Part shown: piece after piece, positions 1 to 12,777 of the stretch
How positions within the stretch are numbered: position 1 is the stretch's first letter
Layout of the letters: each line of letters begins with the position of its first letter
Source of the DNA: Loripinus fragilis
Lineage: Eukaryota; Mollusca; Bivalvia; Lucinida; Lucinidae
Assembly: GCA_964019695.1 (NCBI GenBank)
Contig: OZ026524.1
Span: forward strand, 63,371,066 to 63,435,065
Direction: 5' to 3'
Length of the DNA stretch: 64,000 nt
The notes under the pieces: generated by a model
Seen by the model: only the letters and a program-made list of their open reading frames with translations
Told to the model about the DNA's origin: nothing
Database searches by the model: none
Translations under genes and position numbers: made by a program

Positions 1-1346
1 GAATATAATGTACAAAGTTAGCGAAACCGTTTTACCTATTTACATCAACGGACAATGTCCAATTATCAAAACATGCTCTGACGTCACTTTGAACTTATCT
101 AGTAATGACAGTATCGTGATAAATGTAGGACGACTGTTTACCTTAGTTTAAAGGTCTATTTCCCACACATGTTACTGAATAGTGAGCACAGTTGATGATC
201 AAAATAAATTCTCATTCAAAACAAAGTAGATATATTACATTTTTTTTTTAAACATGCATTTAGGAAACCCCGTTTTAAACATACAAACTAGCGGGCAAGG
301 GTACACAGACGGCTCGTCTATATGTATTTGTTGACTATGCCTAGTGTCTCCAGTCGTTATTTCAACAAAATAAAACGACGTCTTATTTAGGGAAATAGCC
401 CGCCTTATCGCTAGAAATTCTTATATCATTTTGTCAAAACATTGAAGCGCCCTCTATATGTCGGCGGTTATTCTATTGGATAAATTATTTATAAACAACC
501 AATGACAACGCAATTCAGTACGTTTTATTTATATACAATCGGTCAGGCTCTGATCAATTTTATGTTTCGACAACACTAAGAAAGTTGAAAATGTAAGAAC
601 AAATCTGTTTCCCTTTTAATTCAACAAAGGAAACGATGATTAATTCTTGAAGAATAAATAACAGCTCAGACCCAGTAATATAACCGGCAGATAAACTGTT
701 CTCGTTCATTGTTTTCTATCGATGACGGATGTAGGTCACCAGTTTTCCATGAATAATAAGTATTGGCTTTTACTGAAGGAACTGTGTATCAGTAGGATTT
801 CTAGTAGATTAGGAGTCCATTAGTGTAATCATTATTTGGGTTGCTATATTGACATCAAGGGGCAATTACAAACAGTTTGCAATGTTCCATTGATGCCAGA
901 AAAATATAATTGCATTGATTAGGTAGGCTACTGCGTTTGTGTTAAATGTTGTGCAATATTCGACTCAAAAATGGGCCTCAACGCGACAAAACCTGTCTTT
1001 GGGGCTTCTGAAAAAGCGAGCTTCAAAGCAGTCTTCGCATCTACAGAGGCTAGCTAGAAAATTGAAATTTTGCTTGTAGCAATTCTAGATATGATACTTC
1101 CCAAAAAGCAAATAAAAAGGCGCTGATCAGTCTACGCGAATATGCAGGCTGGTCTGCGCCTTTTTTGTTCGCACCCCCATCAGCCTTAGACAGGCTTTCA
1201 CGTTCCGAGGCCCTAATAATTTTTTTGTCTCTGTCAGTTTATAGGGTGTCGTGTATGCGAAAGACATTAGCATAGAGCATTGACTAGATTGATCAATGTT
1301 TCATACTACGGAAACAAAGAATTGAAATTATCCTATTGTCTTGCAT
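1..1346. other. Flank without recognisable gene
   Basis: AT-rich sequence. The only structure seen is a dispersed repeat at about 963-1172 whose sister copy lies at 25768-25972; it ends in a small palindrome around GCGCAGGCTGATC-type motifs. No coding potential is supported. Confidence 0.4.
963..1172 (+). repeat. Dispersed ~210-bp repeat with a GATCAG/GCGCAG hairpin, copy 1
   Basis: Aligns by eye along its length with 25768-25972: same order of GACAAAACCTGTCTT, AGCAAGAAAATTGAA-like and TCTAGATATGA motifs, then a hairpin rich in GCGCAG. Related hairpins occur at 41545-41605, 52200-52270 and 55985-56045. Confidence 0.6.
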
Positions 1347-1595
1347 AAACACTGACCCAAAATGAAAATCTTACATAGTATTCAAAAGTATATATTTTGA
1401 TGATAAATTAAGTTTTGGGATTAATGTTTTCAGTCATCGAGTCTTCAATGCCTTATCGATGTCTCTGAAAAAATTATTGGATGAAATCATAAAATGCATA
1501 ATACTTCAGTTCAGAGGGGTCAAAATGAAAAAAATCTAAAAACAAATACAACAGTCACACCGATTTTGGAAGCAAGAAATTACTGACTGCGTGCT

Positions 1596-1940
1596 TTAAA
1601 GCTGCATAGTCTGTAACTTTTGATATTCTATTTCTGGAAATAAAATTTCTATTTTTCAAGAATACAGTAAAAATACTCAAATTCAGGTAAACTTTTTCCC
1701 ATTTTCATAAATTTTAACAAATTATATCTATCAAAACAACAGCATTTATGTTAAAAATCAACTGTCTAGAATTATTGGAGGGACGTAAATAATTCCTAAC
1801 AAGAGAAAAATCACCTGTTTTATTAGATAATTCACTGTTCCATGCAGCTTTCAGCTGTACTGAACATATTTATTGTGAAAACATAACTTAATGATTTAAA
1901 AAGATTTTTTTTTTCGTAAAATGTTAATAGTTACAGATCT
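1596..1940 (+). mobile_element. TTAA-bordered MITE, copy 1
   Basis: Begins TTAAAGCTGCATAGTCTGTA and shares its whole length with 7867-8242 and the reverse copy at 39553-39911. The right end here is degraded after ATAGTTACAGAT. It lies inside the Tc1-like element, so it is the younger insertion. Confidence 0.7.
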
Positions 1941-1984
1941 AGTCTCTTTGAATGATGTTAAAAAGAGCATCAGTAACCAATGTG

Positions 1985-2600
1985 ACCTCCATTTTTACGA
2001 ATTCTTAACAGAATACGTCGCCTCATTTAATTTACGCAACGTTGTATGAGCACGTTAGGGAAACGTATGTAATGCTAACAGTGGTGCATATTGGATTCAT
2101 TTTACGCATCCATTTGATGATTAGACAAGAACCTCCGACCCAATTCATCCTATACGTGTTCTATGGGGTTCATGACCCGGGATGAAGCAGGCCAATGCAA
2201 GAGGTTGACGTTATTTTGAGCATGGAACAATGTGGTTATTTACGTGTTGTGTGAGGCCTTGCATCGTCATGCTGGAAAATGCCAGGTCCGTTATTTTGCA
2301 CGAAATAACTAATTATCTTTTGTGCATGAACCCCGTAAAGACGATCAATAATGGTTGCCGTTTAAAACGATTACGTGAGTGAGTTAACGTGTTCACGTGA
2401 CAATGACGTAACGTCGTCACACGTGCGCGACCAGGTCTTGAATTAACTCTGACATACCCAGTTATGTTGTACTGATTCATTAGATAATGAATAGTCTGTC
2501 TAGAGCAGCCAAAATGATGCGCGATATCATTTATCGTAGACCCCGCCATGGGCACGTCAATAACACGATTTCTTTGATCTTTTGAAAGACGTGCCGTCAC
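1985..2600 (-). pseudogene. Tc1-like transposase pseudogene
   Basis: The N-terminal part (2600 down to about 2320) reads as the paired helix-turn-helix DNA-binding region: RLSKDQRNRVID, then HHFGCSRQTIHYL, then RPGRARVTT. Downstream, after frame breaks, FQHDDARPHTTRK and HWPASSRVMNPIEHV are recognisable; these match the catalytic-domain blocks F-Q-x-D-N-A-R-P-H and W-P-A-x-S-P-D-L-N-P-I-E of Tc1 elements. A near-terminal NGGHIGY also matches. The middle of the gene, with the first catalytic Asp, is missing, and there are stops and frameshifts. It cannot make an active enzyme. Confidence 0.8.
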
Positions 2601-2896
2601 TAAATGGAAGCATTTTGTAACAATATTTTTTTTTCATATCTAGTACTCAGCTGCAAATGTTTTCTTGTCGGTTTTAAAGCTGTTAATGAACCACCTGTTC
2701 CTCAGCACGTGCAACGTAAGGAACACGTTTTTCAGGCGTTGACACTTGAATAGACCTGGGATTTGAATAAAAAATTGCATAATTGTTATCTGTGACGAAG
2801 TCTCTATAAGCATGCGTTAATCTTACAATGACATGTATACTTACAAAACAGTTATTCAAAGAAATAAAGTGTAAAGTTTTTATTTTGGGTCAGTGT

Positions 2897-3905
2897 AGAT
2901 CTCTATTACCCGCCGCAAACAGATCAAAAAGGTGTTTTGACTTTCGGTCTTTATAATAGATAAATCAAACCAAAGGTAATTACTCTTTCAACCTACAATT
3001 TGCCTCAGTTCCACAAAAGTTTCAGTTTATATTGTCAGAATGGTTCATAATTTTCACATTGGGCATACATTTGAACACTTAAGTGCAATTGAAAATGCCA
3101 TTGAGCGCTACCCAAACCATGCTCGCACACACTGGTTGTCCACTGTAGACCCGCCAACCAAATGCCATTAATGGAGTTTTGTTGACGGGCCGATGGTGGC
3201 CCGCCTTTAGATATTTTCTGAGAATGTAGAAAATGTACTGTTGTATAGAGACCATAGAACAGTAGCCAAAGCTCCCACGCATAATGAAAAGAAAATGGAC
3301 AAAACGTTAACGTACTACGACATCTCTTTCAGCTGTACACATGACAGCAAATAGGCACCGTGTTTAGAGAACAGATCTACCTACATACTCAAGAGATGCA
3401 TCTCATGACTTTAGGATAGTCTGCACATCCCCATAATAACATCCAGACCTCCAGATCCTTTCAGGAGTGCTTAAAAATAATAAAAAAAATCTTTCTTCTA
3501 AATCCAGAAATACATAGTAGGTATTCCAAATGAATAATCTCAATGCCATTGAGACGGTTCTTTTGAGCACCAACCCTCAATCCTGCTGCACTTGAATTAC
3601 ATATTGTCGGTGAATTCTTAAAAGGTTTCTTAAGGCATTAAAAAAGTAACAATTCTACTAGTATCAGCTCAATTTTTACTCTTGTGTTTTTAATGCATGG
3701 AATTAATTAAGTGTGCTGCACTATGGGGATTGGCTGTCTGGTGGTTTGCTCGTTACTGGCCATGATTTTTGTGTTACTTCATTGTCATCCAGCAACTTAA
3801 ATGCTTTGCCCCTTTTTTTCCTTTCTCCCCGTTTAAGCGTGATAGTTATAGTGTATAACACGTATTCGTATTAAAATGTTTATTTCTTGGCCTAAGCAGG
3901 CTTTC
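2897..3905. other. Non-coding flank
   Basis: No supported gene. An imperfect inverted stretch around 3090-3215 (GCCATT...AATGGAG, CCGCC/GGCGG) resembles the hairpin at 37190-37251. Confidence 0.3.
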
Positions 3906-3918
3906 AACAAACTTATCT

Positions 3919-4112
3919 GGGAGCGCAGTGGCTCAGTGGTAGAGTGCTTGATTCGAGACAGAGAGGCAGCGGGTTCGAGCCTCACCGGCGTCACTGCGTT
4001 GTGTCCTTGAGCAAGACACATTAATCATAGCTTAGTACTGGTTCAGCCCTGGAAGACCTGCCCCTACATAGCTGAAAGATTCTTGATGGGACGTAAAGAG
4101 TCAAATCCAACA
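3919..4112 (+). mobile_element. tRNA-derived SINE (type 1) with target-site duplication
   Basis: A tRNA-like head with box A (TGGCTCAGTGGTAGAGTGC) and box B (GGGTTCGAGCC), an unrelated body and an AAAC-rich tail. It is flanked by a 13-bp direct repeat AACAAACTTATCT at 3906-3918 and 4113-4125. Sister copies: 13801-14006, 14971-15176, 37473-37627, 55738-55815, 56396-56571. Confidence 0.88.
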
Positions 4113-4125
4113 AACAAACTTATCT

Positions 4126-5297
4126 TGCCACGGACAATCTATTGGTATGAGAGAGAAGCTAAGTGGCACTCCGATTTTTTAAACAATTTATAAAATGAGA
4201 GTGTAATATGTCACAACAACAAATATCCTATAAAAACATAAACGACGAAGTGAAGGATGAGTAACGTGAGAATTAACAAAATGTGGGGGAGGGGTATGGG
4301 GTTCATGGTTGCTGTAGATACATGTACATTGTAATGTTTTCGGTCAGTTAAACTCAGTTAAGCGTTCTGTTCAAGGAATCTATGTGGGCAAAGAATGTTT
4401 TCAAAAATTAAGTGATGATTCTTGGGTGCATGATCGCGGGAAGCTCGCGAAACTCAAGTCAGAACGCAAAGAATCATGCTCCTGTGGCCAAACTTTGCAT
4501 GTACTTTTTAAAGCAATAGCAACACGCATTTTTTGCTGTTTGTCGCGCCTCGTACGAACTTATTTGTTTAGTTGACTGTAACCTGTGATTATGGCATTCC
4601 ATCGATGCAAATGGTTAAAAAAATAATTTTAAAGTTCTACAAATAATCAAAAATATAGGGCGAAAGCTACAACGTCGGGTAGACAGAGAGAGAGGACCAT
4701 GCACTAAATTACATTATAGACCACCATTCTTGAATTTTCTTGGGTTCAAACTATCATTCTTTCTGTGCCAACACGACCGCACTATTTCATGACATGTTTT
4801 TTCTTCCATGCAGAGATCATGCTAGCTTTTCGCGATCATGAAATGATAACAACTCCCTCCAATAACTTACAGACAGAGAACCCAACGTAATCTGTACGAA
4901 TCGAGGAATTCCTGCTCATAAATAACTCGAGGCAAATATCATTTGGAGTAAACAGGTAAATTTTGTATTTTCGTATGAAAGAAGTGGATTGGTAGCCCTG
5001 TTTATAGGTGTTGATATACATGTACATTACATGTACGCCTGGCCGGCTGTTTTACGAGTGTTAGGTGCTATTGAATAAGTAGGCATACTGACCTTGTGAA
5101 TTAAATTTTAGAAATGTTATAGATTAGTTTTGCTAGATTACATATCTTACTACATGTTTGTGTAAAACAACTTAAAATTATGATGGAGAAAAATGGGAGA
5201 GCGGGTAGGCAAAAATTGGCTAACTTCAAGGTAATATTTGACTTATTTATTTTTGTTTTTATTACATTCATCAACAAAAATATGAACTTTCTTATGT
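4126..5297. other. Non-coding sequence upstream of the ZP gene
   Basis: AT-rich, no supported exon or RNA gene. Any distal promoter or 5' UTR exon of the ZP gene could lie here but cannot be recognised. Confidence 0.3.
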
Positions 5298-5544
5298 AAC
5301 TCTTATAATTATTTCTGAAATTCAGAGCAAAAGAGCACAAAGGTCTGTTACAGCTCAAAACTCGCAGATTTTAGCCACCATGCCACATTGGCCAAATGAT
5401 TATCCTTAAACGTCATATTGGCCGAATGAATATCCTTTAGGATAATCATTTGGCCAACATGGCGTGGTGAGTGCTTTGAATTTTGAGCTGTAACAAGACT
5501 AATGTGCTCTTTTGCTCCGAATTTCAGAAATAATCATAAGAGTT
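5298..5544. repeat. Fold-back element with ~110-bp arms, 104 bp upstream of the start codon
   Basis: The left arm (AACTCTTATAATTATTTCTG onward) and right arm (reverse complement ending at 5544) pair along most of 115 bp, including AGCAAAAGAGCAC, TTACAGCTCAAAA and TTGGCCAAATGATTATCCT. The loop is only about 20-30 bp. Confidence 0.85.
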
Positions 5545-5586
5545 GATAACTCTAACGACAATGCATTTAAAATGCCCTTCTTCGAT

Positions 5587-5593
5587 TATATAA
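5587..5593 (+). promoter_or_regulatory. TATA-like box (TATATAA), tentative
   Basis: It lies 61 nt upstream of the ATG. If used, transcription would start around 5615-5620 with a 30-nt leader. The alternative is that TTACAG at 5641-5646 is a splice acceptor and the promoter lies further upstream. Confidence 0.22.
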
Positions 5594-5647
5594 TCTGCCT
5601 TGTGGAGGATATCACTATACTGAAGTTACTTATTTTACCATTACAGG

Positions 5648-5717
5648 ATGAATCGTTTTTGTACAGCAATTACTCTATGCCTGATATGGAGGTCAACATT
5701 AGCTGCTACAGAATCAC
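5648..5717 (+). CDS. Coding exon 1: start codon and signal peptide
   Basis: It encodes 23 residues, MNRF...STLAATES, with a hydrophobic run (AITLCLIW) and an A-A cleavage context typical of a signal peptide. The ATG has A at -3. An in-frame TGA at 5621 excludes a longer unspliced start. The donor is C|GTGAGT, phase 1, and the single leftover C completes a Leu codon with exon 2. An acceptor-like TTACAG directly precedes the ATG, so a 5' UTR intron is possible. Confidence 0.82.
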
Positions 5718-7696
5718 GTGAGTAATTTACTCTTTTCTGACAATGTGTAGCTTGTGACACGCTGGAAGAACTTTAGAGAAAACCATTTGCATGAACATAA
5801 ACTACAATTATCTGACTACGATATTTAGAAGTATTTTGGCCCAAAGACAATGTATTTCTGGTATAATATACAATTTACATTTTGACCTTGAAAAGTTCAC
5901 AAGCAAAAATTGCAAAAATATATTTTTCTACCAGAAAAGAAAAAAAACCTCTAAATATTGTAGTCCGATAATTGTAGTTAATGTTCATGCAACTGGCTTT
6001 TTCTAAAGTTCACCCAGCGTGTCACAATATTGCAAACGGTATCAAACCAGGTAGTGGCTCTAGAAAGACTGATAAGCATGCTGTGGATTGCTCAAAAGCT
6101 GTATGTTGGTGCGTAAAGTGACCTATGTGAGATGTATAAATTGTTCATACAACAATGTGGCCAAAGGTATCCGTCTCCTGGATAAAAAGCATTTTTGTTT
6201 ATACAGGAAAAAATTCATGCAAGTAAGAGCTTTTGAAAGATATAACTCCTTGACTAAGCAGATGGATAAATGATCTGTGAAAATAAAATCAGTACATGAC
6301 GTAATATTTATTTGAGATTAAAGTCAAATGTTAAAAAGCAAGAACATACACTTTAAGGACAAGCACTGTAAGTCAAATTCACCAGTGCAAATGTCAAGGA
6401 ATCGTTGATGATTTCAGATAGGTTAGTATCCAGTGTGGGCAATACGAGTGCCTCCGATGATTGGAAATTATTTTTATTCCCATTTCTCAACGAAAACAAA
6501 TCTTGTGGGTGCTCAAAAGAATAGAGACGGTTCTTTTTAGCCAAAACACACGTTTAGGTTGAAAATATAATAAAATACTCAGTTGTTCAGTCACACCCAC
6601 GTTTCCAACTCCTTCACTGCATATAATAAATATTGTGTTAAGAAGAAGAGGTACCCGTTTCATATGAATGAGATGGACCTTAACTTGAATATACCGTTTG
6701 TTTGTCGAAAACTTTTAGAATTCTGGAAATACTATTCGATTGTCTTGACGTTTAACTTCGACATACGTACCTTAACCCTTAAAGCGCCAAGAAAAAACTA
6801 CATCTGAAAATGTCGTCTGCTGAAGTCTTCTGCTGCAAATAATTGCCCAGCATTACTGACATGTAAAGTATAGAAGCAAAAAACGTGGACCCAGAACAGA
6901 CTGCTCTTATAGGAGCAGTCTAATCTGGGTCCACACTGTTTGCCATAGAGGCTTCGTAAACATTTCAGCAGACGAGAAAAGCTGACGACTATTGTTGTGA
7001 TTGGCGCATTAAGGGTTAAACACCCTAGAACATAGACTGATTCTAGAATTTTTGTTGAAGTTGAAAAATGATCGTTACAGTCTGTGATGGAGAGCGCTAC
7101 AATGAGGGCACCCACCTATGCTGTGATGACGTGAAGTTGAACAAGAAGACGGGCTATGAGAAATGTTGTGGATCCAGTTCTTATGATTCAAGGTAGGGTT
7201 AAGTCGCACCCCAGCCCTCCCCCTCCACTTCGTACATCAAGTAAATTCGGACATACGTTTGCAAAAAATGGAAATCCAGATGAGACGGCTCCTTATGAGC
7301 CGTCTCATCAGGATTTTCACTTATTGCTTAGTTAATTTATTTGTTCATTCCGGTAATTAAAATATGAAGCAAATAAGGTCGCTGTCCGAATTTACTTGAT
7401 GTCCGACGTTACCTGACTTGACCCAATAGCTAACCGAATCGTCGAAGCAGTTTGTGCTTAATGTTTACGCGATTTTGGATTAGTTCACTCTGTTTGAGTC
7501 AACAACAGTAGCAGCCTTAACAGACTTGAGCGGCACCTGCTCCAAACAAACGTCCTTGTATATGAGGGCATAATGAGCACAACTTTTAAATTCAACAAGG
7601 GCCTGGAGTGCAGGTAAAACAATGATGTCCCTCGAAGCTGATTGGAAGTTTAGATTAGCCTCTCTCTGTCTCTCTCTGTCTCTGTCTTTCTCTCCG

Positions 7697-7748
<52 letters not shown>

Positions 7749-10700
7749 AAACAAGTAGCTGAAACAATAGTTGCTTTTGAAACGCTAGTTTTATTTCCTA
7801 CCAAATATAGTACTTAAAAGAACAATTAACCATCTGGTTACTGAAGTTTATCAGTTACCTCTCATATTAAAGCTGCATAATCTGTAACTTTTGATATTTT
7901 CATTTTATAAATAATGTTTCTATTTTTCAAGAACACAGTAAAAATACTAAAATTCAGGTATACATTTTACCTTTTTCGTAATAATTAACAAATTATTAGT
8001 GCCAAAAACAACAGCATTTATGTTAAAAATTAACTGTCTAGAATTATTGGAGGGACGCAAATATTACAAACAAGAGAAAATACACCTGTTTTTATAAGAT
8101 AATTCACTTTTTCATGCAGTTTTCAACTGTAGAAATTAGATTTATTGTGACAACATAACTTTATTCTACTTTTGCAAATGATTTAAAAAGAAAATATTTT
8201 TTTTTCAAAAAATGTTGATAGTTACAGAGTATGCAGCTTTAACTGCAATGTTGCACGTTGCCTGATAAACGCTGTCTATCTCACGATATGTGCCTCTATC
8301 AGGTCATGATGACGTTGCACTTTTAAATGACGTCGCTAATGACGCTGAATCAACACAAACATCGAAAATTACGTCATAATCGCTAGTTTAAAGAGTGAAA
8401 TAATGGATAAACTGAGTCTTTTGATATCAAGTTTACCAAGCTCGACTTTGAGAACGCATGTTGAATCGCTCGGCAAGCCTCGCGATGTCAACAAGCGTTC
8501 TCAAAGCCTTGCCTGGTAAACTTGATATCAAAAGACACTCATCTAGTATTCTGTATGCCCACGACGCATATTTGATGCGAAATAATGACGAAAACAAATG
8601 AACCTGAAGTCAGTGCATGTAGATATAATTTTGTGAACTATCTAGTTTTAGTTTTAGAGATTTAACTTTATCATATGACGTGGCGCCTGGGATGCAATAA
8701 AATCTATAAACCGCTTTAGGGATCAAACATGTTTTTCTTTGCATTAACATCTGCTGGACCCCGAGGGTGATGTTGAAATCCGAGCCTGAAAGGCGAGGCT
8801 TTTAACCACCGCCGAGGGGTCTAGCAGCTGTTAATGTATCCGAAAACCATATTTGATCGTTAGTATTGCATACATTCATTTTGTCACTTGAAAACGCTTC
8901 GAAAAATTTATTTTTGTATTACTATAATGACGTAAAAAGCATTATATGACGGATTCGTAGGTTTTGAAAACGCCTGTTCCAGTGCAAAGACTGACGTCAT
9001 CCTAACGTCACTAAATAACGTTCGTTCCTATTCCCGTAACTGTTCATGACGTAAATTTTTGTGACGGCCTAGAATGCGTATATGTAAAGTACAAAAGCCG
9101 TGCATCAACAGCACCTGAATTCCCTGATTATTACATGAGGTTTTGCTGGTTAAAACATGGCTGTAAATACCGGGCGGCATAGCACAGTCGGTAACGTGTC
9201 CGGCAACAGATGCGAGACTATGTGTCTATGTGTCTTGATCCATATCTGAATTAAGGGTGAGGTTGGCGCCGTTTAACCGGTTTAAGCCCTCCAGTAAAAT
9301 ATTTTACTGACCGTTCCAAGGCGGTACTTCTTTTGTGGATCTTTTATGTTCTGTCTTGTGTTTGCTATGTCTTTGTGTGCGTCTGTTTATATGTGCTTTG
9401 TGGTCACCTGCTGGGAAAGGGCTGACTTCTTGGCTCTCGTTTGTGGTGTCGACTGTGAGTTTATCACTTTCCCATTGGTATCGTGGGTCAGATGTGGTAC
9501 TTGATTGTATCGATTCCTGATCTATGCACCCTTACTTACTCTGACTGCAGATCCAGGGGTCGTCAGTTCAATCACGGCCCGGTCCCATACTTTCGTGGAG
9601 ATTGATCACGAAATAATTTCTACGGTCATTCTTCTCCCTTCCGCTAAATCATTAACGAAGAGTTGTTATCAGTAAGTATGCTGTGCACGAAGTACTGGTT
9701 AACTGCTTTTTCAAGCTTGCCCAGGAAAAAAAGTGTGGTTGTGTGAACTGACCGTACCGCCATGACCATAGCTGTTTGCTTGGGATGTAAAGCAACAAAA
9801 CAAACAAACATGGCTGTAAATAGCGTGCGACGCGGCTTTTTATGCAATAATAGTGGTTTACAGATTTACGGAAACGTTATGACGTCCATAACAACTTTGC
9901 GTACATGTAATGACAAAACTATAACGTTTTACGACATAATGAGATTTCAAAGTAATCTAAATGTCATATGATAAATAGAATCTAACATTCGTGCTCCTGT
10001 ATTATTGAATTTATTAAACTCGTTGTGAAAGAGTTAAATACACGGCTCCCCAACTCGTTTAAAATTCAATAAAAAATGAACACTCATGTAAGATCCTCTA
10101 TTTCTTGCACACCGGATAAGGATATGAGATTTTACCCTGGGATGGAAAATTTTATTTTACCCACTGGCAGGCTGTCACGTGAGAGTTACATACATTGGTT
10201 GTATTGGGACTTACGCACATGATCGTTAATTCTAACACACCTCGCCTATAGAGCCAACGGTAACAAACTGTGATATTTCGCACAATAATTCACTGCTAAA
10301 GTGTGTGATAGCTGACGTCACTAGAAAATGACGTCACTCATGGCGTTAGACGGTGTTACGTCGTTTTTACGCTTGAAAGACGTTACAATTACATGTAAAG
10401 GTATGCGACGTAGTCTAAGAATTGGCGGGAGTTCTTCAGTGCAATGGCGGAAAGTTGGAAGAAGCTGAAGACTTCGAATGTGTTTTCGTCGTTTACTGTG
10501 TGTTAGAATCGAAATAGATCAGCTCCAGTGCGTGAATTGTTAAGTAATAATTCACTGTTTGTCGGTCAGTTGTACGACGATAAATTACTCGCGCTGCGCG
10601 CTCGTGATTTATTCTTCATTACAACTGACCTCCAAACAGTGAATTATTACTCAACAATTCACTGCTGGAGCTGATCTATTTCTTAAGTAACGTCCTTGTT

Positions 10701-12712
10701 ATGTTAAAGTGACGTCGTCATTTTAAATTGCATCAGAACGTATTCAGGGACTTCTGAAAGTAAAAAAACGGTCGTGAGCAAGAAAAAGAATCCATTATTC
10801 GTGTGAGGGTAGGATAGAAGCCTTGTGATGTCAAACGGTGATCATTGGGACGGATTTTTCTATCCCACCCTCACACTCATGATGGATTCTTATAGTATAC
10901 TTCACTCTTCTTCAGGACACATCGTTGTGATACAAGACAGACCAGACAACTAAGTATACAGGAAAGCATGAGTAAGTACGACTGTACGGTCTATAATTAT
11001 CTCATAAAGCGCCACCTATAATTTGCAGCAGACGACAATTTCAAATTTTGCAGCTTTTTCAAGAATAACAAATAAGGCATGATCTTTCATGAGAATCGTC
11101 ATTAAAGGCATGCTTTGAAAAATGTAAATATTCGATAATATTTAAATTTTTGAAACAATCCTTTATTGAATCTTTAGATTTTTGCAACCATTCATAGCCT
11201 CATGAATTACACAAATCTGATTTACAGCTGCCAAGCTCACTTGCCCGTGCAATACACTTCGAACATCAAACTCATTCGCCAGAAGTGTTACTGCTGTTGT
11301 GATTGACAGTGAGCCACACCTTAGTCGCACGTGTAAAACAAACCTCGTGTTTGCTCCATTGACTGTCTGTGCGCAAGCTGGCTGTTCCGCTTTTCCGTTT
11401 AACACTCTAACTAAACCGTTAATACGATTATATTTTAAATAAAAATCTTTTTTAATTCCTAAATTAAAATTATTTTTTATATTTTAGATTTTTATAATAA
11501 AATGTAAATATAAGCAATAAATACAATTTTTGGAAATTTCATGGAATCATGAATACTTCGGGTCTCTTGCAAAGTTAACGTGGGCTTCACTTACTTTGCA
11601 AGAGACCTGAAGTATTCATGATTCCATGAACATTCCAAAAATTGAATTCATTTCTTAAATATTAAGCAATCTACACTTAAAGGGTGAACGTATGAATTCG
11701 CGCATAAATATAATAATCATTAGCACATGGGCTTGCTCATGTTCGTTTCATTTTATCTGATGTTTCGTCTTTTCAGAATGCCACGCTAACGGGACGATCG
11801 AACTGACCAATGACGAACCTGATGCCTACCAGTATGCCTCAGCTATGCAAGGGACTTTAACTTCATCATCGCAGATCTGCTCAGTAGACATGTCCAACAA
11901 TCCGGAAATCATCATATCTGGCTGCAACCCAGTAAGTTCAGAGTTAAAAGCTTCACCATAAATAAAAGTAATAACGTTTGAAGGAAGAGAAATAGAATTT
12001 TATTATTTTTTCAATACAAGCATTAGTAGGTAGAATTGTGCAGAAGATATGGAGTGATGATTGTCAAGATAGATTCATGCCAGCGATACACACATACGAT
12101 TTCACATTAATTAATAAATGAATTCAATTTTTGGAATGTTCATGGAATCATGAAAACTTTGGGTCTCTTCCAGGATCCCAGCATAATCTTTGTTCTTCTT
12201 AAACGGAAATGTATTCTCCTTTTTAAAAATAAAGATAAATGTTTTCAATAAGACGCAAAAATGTTGTGTGTGTTTTCAAACTCTCACTTGAGTAATAAAA
12301 TAGCAATTGCTTAATTATGTTTTAATAACAACCCAAGAGAATTAAAAGAGAGAGAATGTGATGTGGTGTTACTGTAGATTCGGAAATTTTCGCGAGAATT
12401 TAATTTTCGAGAATAACATTAAAAGACATATTAGTGATGTGAAAAATTCGCGACTAAGGCAAAATTTACCTATATCAATAAACGACTGAGTGATTTTTCC
12501 ATTTCGCGAGGGTTTCATTTTCACGAAACTTCGCATATGCGAAGTTTCGCGAAAATAAAGTCCTCGCGAAAATTTCCAAATTTACAGTACTTTTCTTGTA
12601 AAGCTGTTTTCACAGATTTGATCCTTGGTTTCTCGAGTCTGTCTGACAAGGCTTAAAGCCGAGGCTCATCTCCACACAACCTGAGCTGTTGGAGGGACGT
12701 TAAGCACAAAAC

Positions 12713-12777
<65 letters not shown>

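Larger units (their letters stand above)
1347..2896 (-). mobile_element. Decayed Tc1/mariner-like transposon
   Basis: The ends are inverted copies of ACACTGACCCAAAAT (near 1349 and 2882-2896), bordered by TA. Inside, the minus strand has Tc1-like transposase remains (see next entry). A separate TTAA-bordered MITE sits inside at about 1596-1940. Confidence 0.75.

Noticed and set aside
6798..7115. 105-codon minus-strand frame over 7.0 kb
   Set aside because: It is the antisense of exon 2 plus the adjacent MITE; the + strand reading gives the galaxin module with matching splice phases.
7480..7767. Arg/Glu-rich minus-strand frame
   Set aside because: It is the translation of the (CT)n microsatellite.
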